Assembly: GCF_024198235.1 (NCBI RefSeq)
Contig: NZ_JAKCFB010000002.1
Location: 434,001-498,000 of the forward strand
DNA: 64,000 nucleotides
Reading direction: 5' to 3'
DNA from: Myxococcus dinghuensis
GTDB lineage: Bacteria > Myxococcota > Myxococcia > Myxococcales > Myxococcaceae
The number at the start of each line of letters is the position of its first letter. The stretch's first letter is position 1. The notes under the pieces were generated by a model that was not told the DNA's origin, did no database searches, and was given only the letters and a program-made list of their open reading frames with translations. Shown piece after piece: positions 62,792 to 64,000 of the stretch. A program made the translations under genes and the position numbers.

Positions 62792-62878
62792 CCGTGCTAG
62801 CAGGGGTGGGGGAGGTGCTCCCCCGTCCCAGTGTCGTTGACCTCACCCCCCCTGGAGTGTCAGGAAGCCCGCTGCCAC

Positions 62879-63544
62879 ATGCCCTCGAAAGCCGCCTTTT
62901 TCGATGTCGACGGGACGCTCGTGAAGACGAACGTCGTCCACGTCTACGCGTACTACGCGATGAACCGCGGCTCCGTGCTGGGCATCGCGGGGCGCACCCT
63001 CAGCACCGCCTTGAGCGTGCCGCTCTTCGGCGCCATGGACACGTTGGACCGCAAGACCTTCAACGAGTTCTTCTACCGGTATTACGCGGGGTTGAGCGAG
63101 GACCGCCTCGTCACCATCGCGGAGGACATGTTCGAGGACGTGCTGAAGCCGGCGCTCTTCGAGCAGTCCCAGGACCTCATCGACCAGGCGCGCCGCAGCG
63201 GTTGCAAGGTGGTGCTCGTCACCGGAGCGCTGGACTTCACCATGCGCCCGCTGGCCCGCCACCTGGGCTGTGACGACCTGATCGCCAACAAGATGCAGTT
63301 CGTGGGGGGCAAGGCCACCGGCAAGGTGATTCCGCCCATCATCGAGGGCGCGAACAAGGCCAACGCCATCCGCGCCTACTGCACCAAGGAGGGGCTGACC
63401 CTGGACAAGTGCCACGGGTACTCCGACAGCGCCTCCGACTACGCCATGCTCGCGGTGGTCGGCCGACCCACCGCGGTGAACCCGGACCTGCGGCTGCGCT
63501 CCATCGCGCGCGCCTACAACTGGCCCATCCTCGACCTCAAGTAA
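62879..63544 (+). CDS. HAD-IB family phosphatase
   Basis: 221 residues. Motif I is FFDVDGTLVKTN (nucleophile and acid Asp), motif II is VVLVTGAL, and motif IV lies in HGYSDSASDYAML. The helical cap between residues 25 and 100 is that of subfamily IB, which includes SerB and lipid phosphatases. ATG 62879 is preferred; a GTG at 62831 is open. It may dephosphorylate a phospholipid or metabolite; context gives no clear clue. The next gene follows after 17 bp. Confidence 0.85.
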   Translation: MPSKAAFFDVDGTLVKTNVVHVYAYYAMNRGSVLGIAGRTLSTALSVPLFGAMDTLDRKTFNEFFYRYYAGLSEDRLVTIAEDMFEDVLKPALFEQSQDLIDQARRSGCKVVLVTGALDFTMRPLARHLGCDDLIANKMQFVGGKATGKVIPPIIEGANKANAIRAYCTKEGLTLDKCHGYSDSASDYAMLAVVGRPTAVNPDLRLRSIARAYNWPILDLK

Positions 63545-63561
63545 GGCAGCACCGCTCCCCC

Positions 63562-64000
63562 ATGCGCCCGTTCAAGACGCTCCAGAAGCTGTACGACGAG
63601 GAAAGCCAGGTCGTCATCACCGAGAAGGGCAGCCCGCCGCGCGCGCTGTTCTACGGTGAGGGCTTCCTGCAGGAAGACCTGCCCGTGGGTACCCGGGTCA
63701 TCTTCCCCCGCCCGCCCCTGGCGGGCGTGCCCAACGTCAAGGCCGCCATCCGCTGGGCCATCAACCACCCGGAGGGCATGGACCCGCTGCACGCGCTGCT
63801 CAAGCCGGGCATGCGCCTGACATGCGTCATCGACGACATCAGCGTGCCGCTGCCGCCCATGGTGACGCCGGACGTGCGCCAGTCCATCCTGGAGGTGGTG
63901 CTGGAGCTGGCCGCCGACAGCGGCGTGGACGACGTCCACCTGGTCATCGCCAACGCCCTGCACCGCCGCATGACGGAAGCGGAGATGCGGCGGATGGTGG
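63562..64000 (+). CDS. LarA-like (DUF2088) protein, 3' truncated by the window
   Basis: The first 146 residues are seen. They begin MRPFKTLQKLYDEESQVV and contain CVIDDISVPLPPM and VVLELAADSGVDDVHLVIANALHRRM, which match the N-terminal domain of nickel-pincer lactate racemase LarA and its relatives. The reading frame stays open to the window edge. In LarA the next regions bind the cofactor, so the function cannot be settled from this part. Confidence 0.78.
   Translation, partial: MRPFKTLQKLYDEESQVVITEKGSPPRALFYGEGFLQEDLPVGTRVIFPRPPLAGVPNVKAAIRWAINHPEGMDPLHALLKPGMRLTCVIDDISVPLPPMVTPDVRQSILEVVLELAADSGVDDVHLVIANALHRRMTEAEMRRMV

Overview
The window looks like a stretch of chromosome from a myxobacterium, most likely Myxococcaceae (Myxococcus, Corallococcus or Pyxidicoccus relatives). 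It is very GC-rich (roughly 70%) with strong third-position GC bias. It is dense in one- and two-component regulators, lipoproteins and a sigma-54 activator. It carries a TPR-CHAT protein and a sigma/anti-sigma pair of the kind these bacteria favour. I see no tRNA, rRNA, CRISPR array, insertion sequence or prophage. The assignment rests on gene style, not on a database match.

Layout. 1-6.7 kb: the 3' part of an M23-like protein with a seven-repeat propeller, then an operon of sigma factor, anti-sigma-like protein, secreted protein and TPR-CHAT (caspase-like) protein. 6.7-10.6 kb (minus): a polar amino-acid ABC transporter with binding protein fused to permease, and a sigma-54 activator with a NorR-like GAF domain. 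10.8-16.9 kb: a C4-dicarboxylate module of DctA symporter, porin, DctB-like hybrid kinase and LuxR-type regulator. 17.1-18.8 kb: an unrecognised 586-residue protein. 18.9-27.6 kb: a LytS/LytTR pair, a LolA-like protein and a TolC-MFP-RND efflux operon. 27.6-29.6 kb: ahpC-ahpD behind a sigma-54 promoter, then dps. 29.7-40 kb: aminotransferase, AmpG-like MFS transporter, a large repeat protein, Zn-alcohol dehydrogenase, AlkA-like glycosylase and a Rieske-tailed oxidoreductase. 40.0-43.6 kb: an operon of GvpA-like protein, histidine kinase, receiver and GvpL/F. 44.3-48.9 kb: a GldA/F/G-DUF4340 ABC system. 48.9-55.6 kb: a TIGR01777-type epimerase, Sua5, two lipoproteins, hemH-apaG and a TerC protein. 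55.7-61.4 kb: glgX-treY and a SWIB protein. 61.8-64 kb: an epimerase, a HAD phosphatase and the start of a LarA-like gene.

The two strongest observations are these. First, a pair of imperfect dyads is nearly duplicated at 10618-10656 (at the start of the NorR-like activator gene) and 27747-27786 (upstream of ahpC). The second copy sits about 95 bp upstream of a near-consensus sigma-54 promoter at 27861-27876. This predicts a nitrosative/oxidative-stress regulon in which the activator controls itself and ahpCD. Second, gas-vesicle protein homologues (GvpA-like and GvpL/F) bracket a sensor kinase and a single-domain response regulator in one overlapping operon, with no other gas-vesicle genes in view. 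This suggests a gas-vesicle-derived module under signalling control.
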